Positions 16,310-24,724 of a stretch of DNA of 64,000 bases are shown here, piece after piece. The first letter of the stretch is position 1, and each line of letters starts with the position of its first letter. Source of the stretch: Clostridia bacterium (GTDB lineage Bacteria > Bacillota > Clostridia > Christensenellales > Borkfalkiaceae); contig CAAGME010000041.1 of the NCBI GenBank assembly GCA_900770945.1, forward strand, positions 1-64,000, in the 5' to 3' direction. The translations under genes and the position numbers were made by a program. The notes under the pieces were generated by a model. It saw only the letters and a program-made list of their open reading frames with translations, did no database searches and was not told where the DNA came from.

Positions 16310-16337
16310 CGGCGACCGCCTTTTCAAGCGGTCGCCG
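16310..16337. repeat. GGCGACCGC hairpin repeat, copy 1
   Basis: Perfect 10-bp inverted repeat CGGCGACCGC/GCGGTCGCCG with loop CTTTTCAA, between the convergent floT and membrane-protein genes. Not followed by a T-run. Nearly identical hairpins occur at 17368 and 19860. Confidence 0.85.
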
Positions 16338-16375
16338 TTACTGTTCAACTGATAAAAATTTTTCCATAGTCACTC

Positions 16376-17008
16376 CTATTTTGCTTTTGTAGATTGCGTT
16401 GCTTCGGATTGCTCCTTAGCTGATTGTACTTTATACCTCTTTGTAATTTTATATTTTTTTGTTGCTTTGAACCTTTTATCCTCCTTCCCGGCTTCGTTAA
16501 TTTTATCTTCATAATACATATAGCAAACAAAATTAACTATAGTAGGAATAATAACTAAAATAGCCGTTAGCGTTAAACCTAAAATATTCATAATAACACC
16601 AACACAAAAGAACACCACACAAGCAATAGCACCGATAATACCATAACTCAATACCATTATTTGTCGTTCTCTATAAACTTTCTTTAAGTCTGTTACTACC
16701 TTTGATTCTTTTGCAGTGTTTTTGTATGCTACAGTCGGTTGTTCGTCTGTAGTTAAGTATTCCTCTTCTAATTGCGTTTCGCTTTCTTCAATCTCGTTGT
16801 TTTCTTTTTTGCTACGCTTAGAAGCAAGCGCAGCGATTACAGAAAAACAAACGCCTACAGCAAGACTGACTACAGCGAAAATCCACATTCTACACAATAG
16901 TCCTACAAGACTTACAACAAACCCAAAAACAGCAAAGACCACCGATATAACTATCCCGGCAACCCTTTTATATTTGAACTGTTCTTCAGAAGTTTTTCTT
17001 TCTTCCAT
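16376..17008 (-). CDS. Four-helix membrane protein of unknown function
   Basis: 210 residues, not recognised. There are two hydrophobic helices at about 16-37 and 40-62, then an acidic linker (ENNEIEESETQLEEEYL). Two more helices lie at about 118-140 and 143-165, and the C-terminus is Lys/Thr rich. GGAGGG lies about 19 bp before the ATG, farther than usual, so start or translation efficiency is uncertain. Coding is AT-rich compared with neighbours. The promoter at 17237-17265 gives a leader of roughly 220 nt containing a terminator-like hairpin. Confidence 0.65.
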   Translation of the reverse strand: MEERKTSEEQFKYKRVAGIVISVVFAVFGFVVSLVGLLCRMWIFAVVSLAVGVCFSVIAALASKRSKKENNEIEESETQLEEEYLTTDEQPTVAYKNTAKESKVVTDLKKVYRERQIMVLSYGIIGAIACVVFFCVGVIMNILGLTLTAILVIIPTIVNFVCYMYYEDKINEAGKEDKRFKATKKYKITKRYKVQSAKEQSEATQSTKAK

Positions 17009-17114
17009 GATTTTTCTTTTTTTGTTACCCTCCTTGATATACTTATGAATTATAAACTATTGTTGTAACTACCCTAGAATTATTACTGTTTTTTCCTTTT
17101 TGTTCTTCCCTTGC

Positions 17115-17164
17115 CAAGCAAAAAAGCACAAAGACAGCCTTTGACCGTATCTTTGCGCTTTTAT
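17115..17164 (-). terminator. Terminator-like hairpin in the leader of the membrane-protein gene
   Basis: Minus-strand AAGCGCAAAGA pairs with TCTTTGTGCTT over 11 bp (one G-U pair), followed by TTTTTTGC. It lies between the promoter and the gene and may act as an attenuator. Confidence 0.6.
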
Positions 17165-17236
17165 TATAAGTTCCACATTGGAGGAATCCCCCTTTTTCCA
17201 TCAAGAAGTATTTATGTTTCACCTACTTCCATATAT

Positions 17237-17265
17237 ATGTTACCACACATTTTTTATTTTGTCAA
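17237..17265 (-). promoter_or_regulatory. Promoter of the membrane-protein gene
   Basis: Minus-strand TTGACA (17260-17265), 17-bp spacer, TAACAT (17237-17242). With the leader hairpin and the repeat at 17368 this accounts for most of the gap 17009-17425. Confidence 0.7.
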
Positions 17266-17367
17266 TACCGATTTGGAAAATTTTTTAAAATATTTTTTCA
17301 AAACGGCTCAAAAGAACATTACAACACAAAAAAAATAATTCAAAGCATACTTTTAGTTGCTACCAAA

Positions 17368-17395
17368 CGGCGACCGCCTTTCCAAGCGGTCGCCG
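17368..17395. repeat. GGCGACCGC hairpin repeat, copy 2
   Basis: Same 10-bp stem as the 16310 copy, loop CTTTCCAA. Located 31 bp past the second lipoprotein gene, so a likely 3'-end hairpin on the minus strand. Confidence 0.85.
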
Positions 17396-17425
17396 TGATT
17401 TTATGCTTTTACACAATAAGGATTT

Positions 17426-19669
17426 TTAGACTACCATATATAAGGTTGTATCGGAAGCTATGTTCCAATATTTAAAGAATGAGTTACCTGCGTACGAGGT
17501 ATACATAATACCGTCTTTTGTTGCCCAGCCGTTAAACACATACTTATCGGGATATATTATCGGGAACGTATATTCATGTCCGTATTTTACTTTTGCTGTA
17601 GCGACTATCTTGCCGTTATAATCGACGAAAGTTACAGTATATTCGTTAGCCTCCCATTCCGCGTATAACGTTACACTGCTTGTAATACTTCCCTGTTTTA
17701 TCACCGTACCTATGTTATTTTCTTCAGTGAATTTTTCAGAAGTATGCCAGCCTTTAAACGTATACCCTGTCATAGTTAACTCCGGTAAAGCTTTATCTTC
17801 GGCGACGGTAAAAATTTCGTTCTGAACAAACAAATCAAAATTTGCTTTATACGTTATAGTATAATGAACAAGCGCAAGTTTTGCATTTAATTCTATCCCT
17901 TCGATTTTATCAACAAAGGAGTCATCGTAATAATTTTTTCCGTTTTTATCTGTCCACCCGAGTAACGTATACCCCGGTATTTGCATATCGCCGATATCGC
18001 CGAGAGTTTCTCCGTAGTCAACTTCCTTTTCTTCTTTTAACTCGCCCTTTACGTAGTATTTCACGGAAACGCGCTTCGATGATATTTTATTGGCAACTTC
18101 AATCCAATATTTTGTTCTATCGGTTTTATAGCTTTCAAGATATCTCTTCGGCACAATTATACTTTGAATTTTGTTACAACCGACAAATGCCGTCGGCGCT
18201 CTGAAAACGATTCTATCCAAGTTGTATATTTCTACGCTTTCCAAATTAAAACAACCCTTAAAAGCATATTCAGATATGCTTCTAAATTTTTTCCCTAATA
18301 CAACTTTTTTTACGCTCTTATTATCGGCAAACGCATATGCGGCGATTGCTTCTATTTTATCATCCACTTCCACGGCTTCGCCCGCGCTTGCCTTTTTATA
18401 CAATACTTTCCCTAAGATAATATCTTCGGTTTCGTCAGAAAACTTTGTATCGGTTATAGCGTTAGCATACATGAAATAAACTTTCGGTGCAATAACGTCA
18501 CTTAACTGACGGCACTCGTTTACCGCATAATGATTCATTATTTCAACGTTATTAAGATTGAGATTTTTTAAGCTTTCATTTTTAGAAAAAGCATAGTTTG
18601 AAAGCTCTTTACATGCGTCGTCTACGGTAAAATTCTCAGAAGTTTTCCCTGCAGGGTAACAAATGAGCTTTTTCTTGTCCTTTGTATACAAAACGCCGTC
18701 TTCGTCGCACAAATTCCGGTTGTTAACTGAAACCTTGATTTCTTCGAGGTTATTTGAGCCGTAAAAAACTCCTCCGTTAAAAACAGATAAATGTTGCCCT
18801 ATAGTAACTTTTTTCAAAGACGGACAATCTTGCAAAATATCCCAAGAAACTTCTTCAAGTTCTTCCGACAATTTTATAGTTTCAACGCCGCTCAAGCCTT
18901 TAAAAGCTCCTGTTTTTATTTCTTTTACTACAACGTTAGAAATTCTTGACGGCAAGTTTAACTCCGTATCGACAGAACCGAGATATTTTTCGTAACCCGT
19001 TATATAAAGCTTATTGTTTTCGTAGTAATACTTAACGCCGCCCGCAACAAATTCATCGCTCGGGCATCTCACCTTGAACGTATCGGTTGCACGCACCTCT
19101 TCGCTATCTTTAAATCCTTGTAAAAACGAGTTGTAATAAAGCTTTCCGTCGGCGAGATCGTAACGATACAACGTCGGCGGAACGTATCCGGTACCGTCAT
19201 TTTTTACGCTGCGAAACCCCGAGGAGAGAATAAACAATTTATCTGCCGCAATAAAAGCCGAAAAACGTTGTTTTTCCCATTCATGTTCGACTTCTCGTTT
19301 GTTCCAAAAGTCCGCAAGATATTCATAATCCTTGTTTTCACGCATAAACGCGTCGTCGACAATTATTTCGGTATCGTCATAAGATATCTTTAAAATGCCG
19401 TTCCCGTTGGTTATATTAACTTTCTTAAACGAATCCCCTACGGCAACGATACCTTCGCTTTTGTCTGTAGAAAAAGTAAAGCCGTTCACTTCCGCGTTCG
19501 AAGCATACAAAGTATATAACTCATACCGTAAAGTAGGTTGAATTATGTAATTATTCATAATCGTATACCCGTCAACAGGCTCGGTGCATGCCGAAACCGC
19601 GCTCAACCCGAACAAACAAACGACTGTTATCAGTGATAATAAAACGAAATTTTTAATTTTTCTTATCAT
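17426..19669 (-). CDS. BspA-like lipoprotein with InlB-type repeats
   Basis: Predicted surface lipoprotein of 747 residues. The signal peptide ends in lipobox LSAVSAC. The N-terminal domain (about 35-215) is unassigned. LRR_5/BspA repeats follow from about 225 to 510 (AFKGL, AFSKN, AFADN, AFKGC). Three Listeria-Bacteroides beta-grasp repeats then run from about 555 to 745, each with the G[YW].F.GW.T pattern (GYTLLGWTDKNG, GYTFKGWHT, YVFNGWATKDG). The C-terminus ends in the last repeat with no wall anchor. It shares its layout with the lipoprotein at 173-1570, which lacks the InlB-type part. Adhesion or carbohydrate binding is the usual inference. Confidence 0.85.
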   Translation of the reverse strand: MIRKIKNFVLLSLITVVCLFGLSAVSACTEPVDGYTIMNNYIIQPTLRYELYTLYASNAEVNGFTFSTDKSEGIVAVGDSFKKVNITNGNGILKISYDDTEIIVDDAFMRENKDYEYLADFWNKREVEHEWEKQRFSAFIAADKLFILSSGFRSVKNDGTGYVPPTLYRYDLADGKLYYNSFLQGFKDSEEVRATDTFKVRCPSDEFVAGGVKYYYENNKLYITGYEKYLGSVDTELNLPSRISNVVVKEIKTGAFKGLSGVETIKLSEELEEVSWDILQDCPSLKKVTIGQHLSVFNGGVFYGSNNLEEIKVSVNNRNLCDEDGVLYTKDKKKLICYPAGKTSENFTVDDACKELSNYAFSKNESLKNLNLNNVEIMNHYAVNECRQLSDVIAPKVYFMYANAITDTKFSDETEDIILGKVLYKKASAGEAVEVDDKIEAIAAYAFADNKSVKKVVLGKKFRSISEYAFKGCFNLESVEIYNLDRIVFRAPTAFVGCNKIQSIIVPKRYLESYKTDRTKYWIEVANKISSKRVSVKYYVKGELKEEKEVDYGETLGDIGDMQIPGYTLLGWTDKNGKNYYDDSFVDKIEGIELNAKLALVHYTITYKANFDLFVQNEIFTVAEDKALPELTMTGYTFKGWHTSEKFTEENNIGTVIKQGSITSSVTLYAEWEANEYTVTFVDYNGKIVATAKVKYGHEYTFPIIYPDKYVFNGWATKDGIMYTSYAGNSFFKYWNIASDTTLYMVV

Positions 19670-19709
19670 TCTTTTTCTTTATCCTTTATAAAACCTTTTC
19701 GGCAAATTT

Positions 19710-19738
19710 ATTATATCACATACTCGTAATTATGTCAA
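19710..19738 (-). promoter_or_regulatory. Consensus promoter of the second BspA-like gene
   Basis: Minus-strand TTGACA (19733-19738), 17-bp spacer, TATAAT (19710-19715): a perfect SigA promoter. Confidence 0.9.
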
Positions 19739-19859
19739 TAGCAAAAATAAATTTAAAATTTTAGAATTCTTATGTTTTTTCTTAACTTTGCCTTGCAACA
19801 TAGTCGGTTAAACTTTTACGATTTTTATAAATACCTTTTAATCGCGAAAAAGTGTCAAA

Positions 19860-19887
19860 CGGCGACCGCCTTTTCAAGCGGTCGCCG
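19860..19887. repeat. GGCGACCGC hairpin repeat, copy 3
   Basis: Same 10-bp stem, loop CTTTTCAA, 34 bp past the AAA ATPase stop on the minus strand. Confidence 0.85.
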
Positions 19888-19921
19888 TACTTCTATACTT
19901 AACGGATAGGAAATGAAACCA

Positions 19922-21103
19922 CTAAAAATCTTCCGACAATAGAAAATCTTTTAGCTTTACGTGACGAACAACGGAAGTTGAATAATCGATTTCGTCGTTT
20001 GTTATAAGTATCTTTTGCGATAACCCGTCAAGCCCTATAAACGCCGAAAATTCGCGGTCGTATGCCTTTGAATCGACAACGCTGTAAGCGACCTGAATGT
20101 AATACTTTTTTCCACCTTTCTGCGCAAGAAAGTCGACTTCTTTGCCGTTATTATCGTAAACAAACAAGGTGTAACCTCTGTAAACAAGTTCGTTGTAAAC
20201 TATATTTTCAAGGTTGTGCGTCAAATCATACCGATTATCAAAACAGCGCAAAGAATTAAAGCAAACATCCTCGTTATAAACCTTTTTGTAGTAAGCAAGC
20301 TCCTTTTTTGTCTTAGTCGAATATTGACTTATCGAATCGATAATATACGCTTCTTCAAGGTACGCAAGGTACTTCATAACGGTATTCAGCGAGCAACCGG
20401 AATGTTCCTTTGCAACATAATTCTTTATGGAATTAGCAGAATAAATCCTTGCGTTCGAGCGCAAAACGTAGTTTACGATGCTTTTGAAAAGTTCGGTTTT
20501 TCTTATATTATAGCGGTTGATAAGGTCTTTGACTACTATCGTTTCGTCCAAATCGTTGAGATACGCCCTTTGCGCCTCCTCGCCGTCAAACTCAAAGCGT
20601 TTCGGGAACCCTCCCCACAAAAGATAGTCGGTAACGGAGCAATCTTTTTTCAATTCCTCGCAGTACTCCGCAATCTCGCGATAGACAAACGGACGTATTC
20701 TGAAAGAAACGTATCGTCCGCTAAGTTCCTTAGTAAATTCCTTGCTCAAAAGTTTAGAATTCGAGCCGGTTATGAACAGGGAATTATTGTCGAGCCGCAA
20801 AGTTTTGCAAGCTTCCTGCCAATTATCGAGATTTTGTATTTCGTCAAAGAAAAGATAATTTTTACCATTCTTTTTGTGTTCGTCAACGTATTTGATAAGG
20901 TCGTCCGCGGTTTTTATGACCGAATAAACCCTTCTGTCCTCAAAATTGAGCGATATTATGTTTTCGCTCTTTTTCGATATTTCGTCCTTTATCTGTCCGA
21001 GTATGACCGATTTGCCCGACCGCCTTATGCCCGTGATTATCTTTATAAGGTCGCTTTCGTAAAATTCCCTTATCGGAACGATATAATGCTCTCTATCTAT
21101 CAT
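19922..21103 (-). CDS. AAA_14/DUF4143 ATPase
   Basis: 393-residue P-loop ATPase of the archaeal-type AAA_14/DUF4143 family, common in gut anaerobes and of unknown role. Walker A GIRRSGKS is at about 25-32 and Walker B YLFFDEIQN at about 83-91, followed by the sensor region SLFITGSNS. The C-terminal DUF4143 half carries the nuclease-like core with GKEVDFLAQKGGKKYYIQVAYS (E and D plus QV), the usual restriction-fold trace of this family. It is alone in its transcription unit behind a perfect promoter flanked upstream by repeated palindromes, which suggests tight control. Proposed links to defence or toxin-antitoxin function remain speculative. Confidence 0.88.
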   Translation of the reverse strand: MIDREHYIVPIREFYESDLIKIITGIRRSGKSVILGQIKDEISKKSENIISLNFEDRRVYSVIKTADDLIKYVDEHKKNGKNYLFFDEIQNLDNWQEACKTLRLDNNSLFITGSNSKLLSKEFTKELSGRYVSFRIRPFVYREIAEYCEELKKDCSVTDYLLWGGFPKRFEFDGEEAQRAYLNDLDETIVVKDLINRYNIRKTELFKSIVNYVLRSNARIYSANSIKNYVAKEHSGCSLNTVMKYLAYLEEAYIIDSISQYSTKTKKELAYYKKVYNEDVCFNSLRCFDNRYDLTHNLENIVYNELVYRGYTLFVYDNNGKEVDFLAQKGGKKYYIQVAYSVVDSKAYDREFSAFIGLDGLSQKILITNDEIDYSTSVVRHVKLKDFLLSEDF

Positions 21104-21124
21104 TTTTCTTCACCTCTTACGGTT

Positions 21125-21153
21125 ATTATATCCGAAAAGCCATTTTTAGTCAA
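21125..21153 (-). promoter_or_regulatory. Promoter of the AAA/DUF4143 gene
   Basis: Minus-strand TTGACT (21148-21153), 17-bp spacer, TATAAT (21125-21130), about 22 bp before the ATG. Confidence 0.88.
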
Positions 21154-21154
21154 G

Positions 21155-21250
21155 AAAATGTTTCACTATACTGAAAGATTTTACTAAAACAAGCAAAATG
21201 TTTCAGTATACTGAAAGATTTTACTAAAAAGTGAAAAATCTTTCAGTAGA
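21155..21250 (-). promoter_or_regulatory. Repeated palindromic operator upstream of the AAA/DUF4143 promoter
   Basis: Two 35-bp direct repeats (21155-21189 and 21195-21229, one mismatch, 40-bp period) each centre on TTTCASTATACTGAAA, which is a perfect palindrome in the second (21201-21216). An inverted half copy lies at 21234-21250. The set abuts the -35 box, and the period is close to four helical turns. Confidence 0.75.
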
Positions 21251-21302
21251 AAATCGGCATAAACATTCTTTTTCGGCAAAAAATCGGCATATAGAAAATA
21301 TA

Positions 21303-21333
21303 GAAAAACGACGACCGAAAAACAAGCCGTCGA
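21303..21333 (-). terminator. Probable terminator after the phosphatase gene
   Basis: Minus-strand CGACGGC with GTCGTCG and a following TTTTTC. The stem is short, so moderate support. Confidence 0.5.
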
Positions 21334-21357
21334 TTTATAACCGTTAATCTTTCAATT

Positions 21358-22281
21358 TTAAGCGGAAGCGGGGACGGAAGCGGGAACTTCCACAAGGTTT
21401 GCCTCACGGAAAGCTTTAATCTGCTCGTCCGTTATGCCTAAGGCTTCGCGACAGTAGTTTTCAATTGAGCCGTAACGCTCTTTAACGGCGTTTAAGGCGT
21501 ACAAAATGTAGCTTTCCTTAGCGTTCATCATTCCAAACAGTATGGCGCGGAAACGGCGCGGAAACGGCAAAACGGTCAAGCCGAGCTTGCTCCAATGCCG
21601 TTTTCTTTTGCCGGCTCTGCGCGAATATTTGTAGTCGAAAACAATCGCCTCTTCGCCCACGCCGAGCAAGCCTTCGATAAGCATTGCGCAAAGCCCCGCG
21701 CGGTCTTTTCCGCCGGCACAATGGAACAGAACGCAACCGTCGTTGTTGCTTAGAATAACGTCGAAAAACCTTCTCAAAGCCGCTTGCGTGTCCTCGGAAA
21801 ACAAAATGTTTTCGTAAACGCTGCCCATGTATTCGTCAACGTTCTTAAAGTCGTGTTTTATTCTGCGGCTTTCGCGGAACATAATTTTAGCAATGCTCTT
21901 GCCGTGCGTTATTCCCGCCGTAGCCGTGCAGACGAGCGGAATACGAATATATTCTATACCCTCAACGTCGCTGTCCGGCTTTTCTCGGCACTCTTCGTCC
22001 ATTCTCAAATCGATGACTTTGCTAACGCCTAATTTTCGGAGTATCTCGGCGCCTTTTTCTTTGAGCTTATACAATCTGCCGCTACGAATAAACCGCCCGA
22101 ATCTCGTCATTTTGCCGTCCCCCACGGGCATACCGCCGAGGTCACGCGCATTCATAACGTATTTGCACGGGTCTTCACGCAGGACAACAAGACCGTCTCC
22201 TTCCTTTTCCGTCATATAGGTAGCCAAAGGGTTTACCGTTTTTAATGAGCCGTATCGATTCATAATAAGTATCTTTTCCAT
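21358..22281 (-). CDS. Tyrosine-phosphatase-like protein (Y_phosphatase3)
   Basis: Cysteine-based phosphatase for protein tyrosine or phosphoinositides (family of Listeria LipA and Mycobacterium PtpB). The P-loop is HCAGGKDRAG, with the CxxGKDR form and conserved Asp typical of that branch. Upstream, NARDLGG and IRSGRLYKL match the family's N-terminal block. The start at 22281 (MEKILIMNR, 307 residues) lies directly after the Sfp-like gene's stop; an earlier in-frame start would overlap that gene by 74 bp. It forms a two-gene unit with the Sfp-like transferase. No signal peptide, so it is probably cytosolic unless exported by other means. Confidence 0.85.
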   Translation of the reverse strand: MEKILIMNRYGSLKTVNPLATYMTEKEGDGLVVLREDPCKYVMNARDLGGMPVGDGKMTRFGRFIRSGRLYKLKEKGAEILRKLGVSKVIDLRMDEECREKPDSDVEGIEYIRIPLVCTATAGITHGKSIAKIMFRESRRIKHDFKNVDEYMGSVYENILFSEDTQAALRRFFDVILSNNDGCVLFHCAGGKDRAGLCAMLIEGLLGVGEEAIVFDYKYSRRAGKRKRHWSKLGLTVLPFPRRFRAILFGMMNAKESYILYALNAVKERYGSIENYCREALGITDEQIKAFREANLVEVPASVPASA

Positions 22282-22282
22282 T

Positions 22283-22906
22283 TTACTCGAAAAACTTTCC
22301 GTTTTCGCAACGTAAAAAATTAAATTGCGTTTTCCCGTCGAAGGCAACTGCCGCAACGAAGTTTTCTGTTATTAGATAATCTATATTGTTGCCGCCGACT
22401 TCCGTTTTATCGGGTGCGAAAACATTTTCGCCTGATTGCTTAAACATTGCTTCTTTCGCCGTCCAAAGCTTATAAAAACAAGTTTTTTTGTCTTTTTCTT
22501 CGTCAAAAAGCTTTTTTTCTTTCTCGGTCGCGATTTTTTCGACAAGACGCGCAAAGTCTTTGTCCTTTCTTTCTTCGATATCGCAACCGATTTTATTTTT
22601 TGCAACCGCGACAAGCGCGTAATTTCCGCTGTGCGAAACCGAAACAAAAATCCCGTCGGCACAAATCTTGCCGCTTGCGTCTTTCTTAGGCGAATACTCT
22701 TCGATGTTTTTGCCGAAAACCTCTTTAACGGCGTGTTCGAGCAATGCCCAAACAAAAGTCTTTTCTCTCTTTACTTTTTTACTTTTTGCCGCCGCAACCT
22801 CTTTTTTGCGCCAACTAACGGATATTTCGCAATCAAAATCTTGCGGTAGGGCGGCTATAAAAGCTTGCGCCGTAGGCTGAAAATCGCAGTCGAAGTTGTT
22901 TTTCAT
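22283..22906 (-). CDS. 4'-phosphopantetheinyl transferase (Sfp type)
   Basis: Activates carrier proteins by moving phosphopantetheine from CoA. The motifs are in order: VSVSHSGNYALVAVA, IGCDIEE, and FYKLWTAKEAMFK. The ATG at 22906 gives 207 residues, close to family size. A TTG seven codons earlier is an alternative, and neither has a good Shine-Dalgarno site, so the start is uncertain. No carrier protein, PKS or NRPS gene is nearby. It immediately precedes the phosphatase gene. Confidence 0.88.
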   Translation of the reverse strand: MKNNFDCDFQPTAQAFIAALPQDFDCEISVSWRKKEVAAAKSKKVKREKTFVWALLEHAVKEVFGKNIEEYSPKKDASGKICADGIFVSVSHSGNYALVAVAKNKIGCDIEERKDKDFARLVEKIATEKEKKLFDEEKDKKTCFYKLWTAKEAMFKQSGENVFAPDKTEVGGNNIDYLITENFVAAVAFDGKTQFNFLRCENGKFFE

Positions 22907-23007
22907 GGCAGAATATAAAGGCGACAAGCTCGGCTTGCCGCAATCCCCTCAAGCAACACAAAACGCCGGTCAGGCTTTCGCCCTCCGTGCAAAAAAAAGA
23001 CTTTTCG

Positions 23008-23235
23008 TTAATCGGCGATTTCTTTTACGAAAATGAAAGCGTTGTAAGCTTCTTCCACGCTCTTGATGCCGCCTTGTTTTCTCGTCACCGAAACGGGAGC
23101 CATAGAGTGGAATTCCCATCCGTCACGGCATTCCTGATTGATAACGTCAAAATAGCCGGCGATTTTGTCCTGAACCTTATCGCCTTTTTCGACTACGAGC
23201 GTCGCCGCGTACGGAACTACCTTGTAAGTCTTCAT
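23008..23235 (-). CDS. DUF4177 small protein
   Basis: 75 residues, matching DUF4177 in size and pattern: an initial YKVVPYAATL strand, a helix ending INQECRDGWEFHSMAPVSV, and a final AFIFVKE. The family is of unknown function, cytosolic and often near core genes. AGAGG precedes the ATG. It is the last core-like gene before the tRNA-bounded island. Confidence 0.8.
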   Translation of the reverse strand: MKTYKVVPYAATLVVEKGDKVQDKIAGYFDVINQECRDGWEFHSMAPVSVTRKQGGIKSVEEAYNAFIFVKEIAD

Positions 23236-23281
23236 CTTTTCAAACCTCTTTATAAATGATATCCCGCAGAGGTCGCGGAAT

Positions 23282-23326
23282 TCTGGCGTTCGTGGCGCGA
23301 TTCGAACGCGCGGCGTTTCGCTTAGG
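23282..23326 (-). pseudogene. 3' half of a tRNA-Arg(CCU): probable attachment-site scar
   Basis: The minus strand reads CTCCTAAG, then a T-arm GCGCG-TTCGAAT-CGCGC, then the acceptor end ACGAACG with encoded CCA. The sequence 5' of the anticodon loop does not form an anticodon stem or D-arm, so only the part from the anticodon loop on is present, as left by integrases that recombine in tRNA anticodon loops. Confidence 0.7.
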
Positions 23327-23327
23327 A

Positions 23328-23726
23328 GTTCTATGTTACTTGCAAAATATCGTTAAAAACGACAATTTTCTTGCGCTTTATCGTGTCTTAAGCAATATTT
23401 TGCATCTAAATTGACCAATTTGGAGCGTTATTTGGGTAATTTTTATAACTTCAAATAACTTTCGTACCAAAATAATACCAATTTAATACCGACTTCTAAG
23501 AGAAGTTTTCACTTGTTCAAACCTCGTCATAAGCCATTCGACTTTTTATTGATAAAGTCATTATATCATTTAATATATATTTTGTCAACATTGCAAAACT
23601 ATTGCGACAGAATTTGCTTTCACTTTTTTAAGCTTCTTTAGAGGTGTCAATGGTTTAGCAATACCCAATCAAATTTATGATATAAGCCGTACAGGTCCAT
23701 AATGCAATGTAACAAAATCCAATATA
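23328..23726. other. Non-coding flank of the attachment scar
   Basis: AT-rich with no ORF. On the minus strand it holds TTGGTA-type repeats (ATTAAATTGGTATTATTTTGG near 23465-23490, TTGGTCAATTT near 23415), which could be integrase arm sites or the decayed end of an integrase region. Confidence 0.35.
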
Positions 23727-24131
23727 TCAATTATAGAGCAACTCTTTTCCCATCCTTTTAAACAGTTCTTCAAAATATTCGATTTCAAGTTCACCGACTA
23801 AAAATTTTTGCGTAAGTTTCAAAATCGCCGAAAACACTTTTATATACATAGTAGAGTAGTTGCCCATCGTATCTTCGCAAATAGAATATCTTTTTGAAAG
23901 CGCAAGTTGCGTTAAATTATTATGAAAAGATAAATGCCTTTTAATAAAATACCTTTTGTGTTCTTCTCCACGCAATCGTCCGTATATATCTAAATAGCAA
24001 ACAGTTTCATAAATTGCCGCAACTATCTGTATATCTTGATTGTTTGATAATTTTCTGCCCTTATCAGTCCTTTTCCAAGTATTTTCAATCGTATGTATCA
24101 ACTGCGTTTTGACATGTTTAAAATTACTCAT
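23727..24131 (-). CDS. Hypothetical protein of the AT-rich island
   Basis: 134 residues, not recognised. Mostly helical by composition, basic N-terminus (KRTDKGRKL), no membrane segment or signal. It lies 11 bp after the ArpU/RinA-like gene on the same strand, so probably cotranscribed, but the ribosome site is weak (AAGATAAG). Possibly phage-derived. Confidence 0.5.
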   Translation of the reverse strand: MSNFKHVKTQLIHTIENTWKRTDKGRKLSNNQDIQIVAAIYETVCYLDIYGRLRGEEHKRYFIKRHLSFHNNLTQLALSKRYSICEDTMGNYSTMYIKVFSAILKLTQKFLVGELEIEYFEELFKRMGKELLYN

Positions 24132-24142
24132 GATTTTTACGC

Positions 24143-24520
24143 TTATCTTTCATCATCAATCGGTACAGAAAGTATTTCCTCCTGTGCAACAAAACCATCA
24201 AGAATATATAATTCATAAATTTTATTTACAAGTTTTTTCTTCATTCTGTAAAATGCTGCGTCGGAAATAGGGTTCCTGCTTATAACCACTTTGTTAGGGA
24301 TGCCTTTAATAATGCTTTTAATTAAAATATCATATACGAAATTGCCTTCGCTTTTGATAATTAAATCCATATATTCAACGATTTTGTACGCATCACTTAT
24401 CAACTCAACTCTTCGTTTTCGTCCGTTTTTGATGACAATCAGTTCAGTTTTTCCGCTTTTTACGCATTCTTCCAAAGACGGATAGATTTTGAGATACTTT
24501 CTGACCATCTTTTTCGTCAT
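24143..24520 (-). CDS. Possible phage-type regulator (ArpU/RinA-like)
   Basis: 125 residues, with a short N-terminal stretch and a C-terminal segment ISDAAFYRMKKKLVNKIYELYIL that looks like the recognition helix and following helix of ArpU/RinA-type late-gene regulators. This is weak by-eye similarity. It sits in the AT-rich island with a hypothetical gene behind it and immunity-like genes upstream. Confidence 0.45.
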   Translation of the reverse strand: MTKKMVRKYLKIYPSLEECVKSGKTELIVIKNGRKRRVELISDAYKIVEYMDLIIKSEGNFVYDILIKSIIKGIPNKVVISRNPISDAAFYRMKKKLVNKIYELYILDGFVAQEEILSVPIDDER

Positions 24521-24614
24521 AAGTTTTATTACTCCAATATGAAAATTTTATAATCTAATCATATCATTTTAAACTTGCACAAAACTCTCATATTCTTTAT
24601 CAATGACAAAACAT

Positions 24615-24716
24615 ACAAAAAACGCAGAGAAAGCCTTACCCTCTCACTCTCTCCGCTCAGAAATAAAATTACACATGTACAAAAATAAAGGTCTCGCTTA
24701 ACAGCAAAACCTTTAT
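24615..24716 (-). terminator. Terminators after the immunity-like genes
   Basis: Two minus-strand hairpins: AAAGGT/ACCTTT followed by ATTTTTG (about 24688-24716), and a GCGGAGAGA/TCTCTGCG pair with one mismatch followed by TTTTTT (about 24615-24662). Confidence 0.6.
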
Positions 24717-24724
24717 TGCAATCT

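Noticed and set aside
17043..17201. 52-codon minus-strand ORF in the leader of the membrane-protein gene
   Set aside because: No Shine-Dalgarno site, and most of its codons come from the terminator-like hairpin; leader RNA is the better explanation.
20216..21187. 323-codon plus-strand ORF opposite the AAA/DUF4143 gene
   Set aside because: Antisense of a clear ATPase gene; it also runs over that gene's promoter and operator repeats.
23282..23360. Functional tRNA-Arg
   Set aside because: Upstream sequence gives no anticodon 5' stem, D-arm or acceptor strand; only the 3' half is present.
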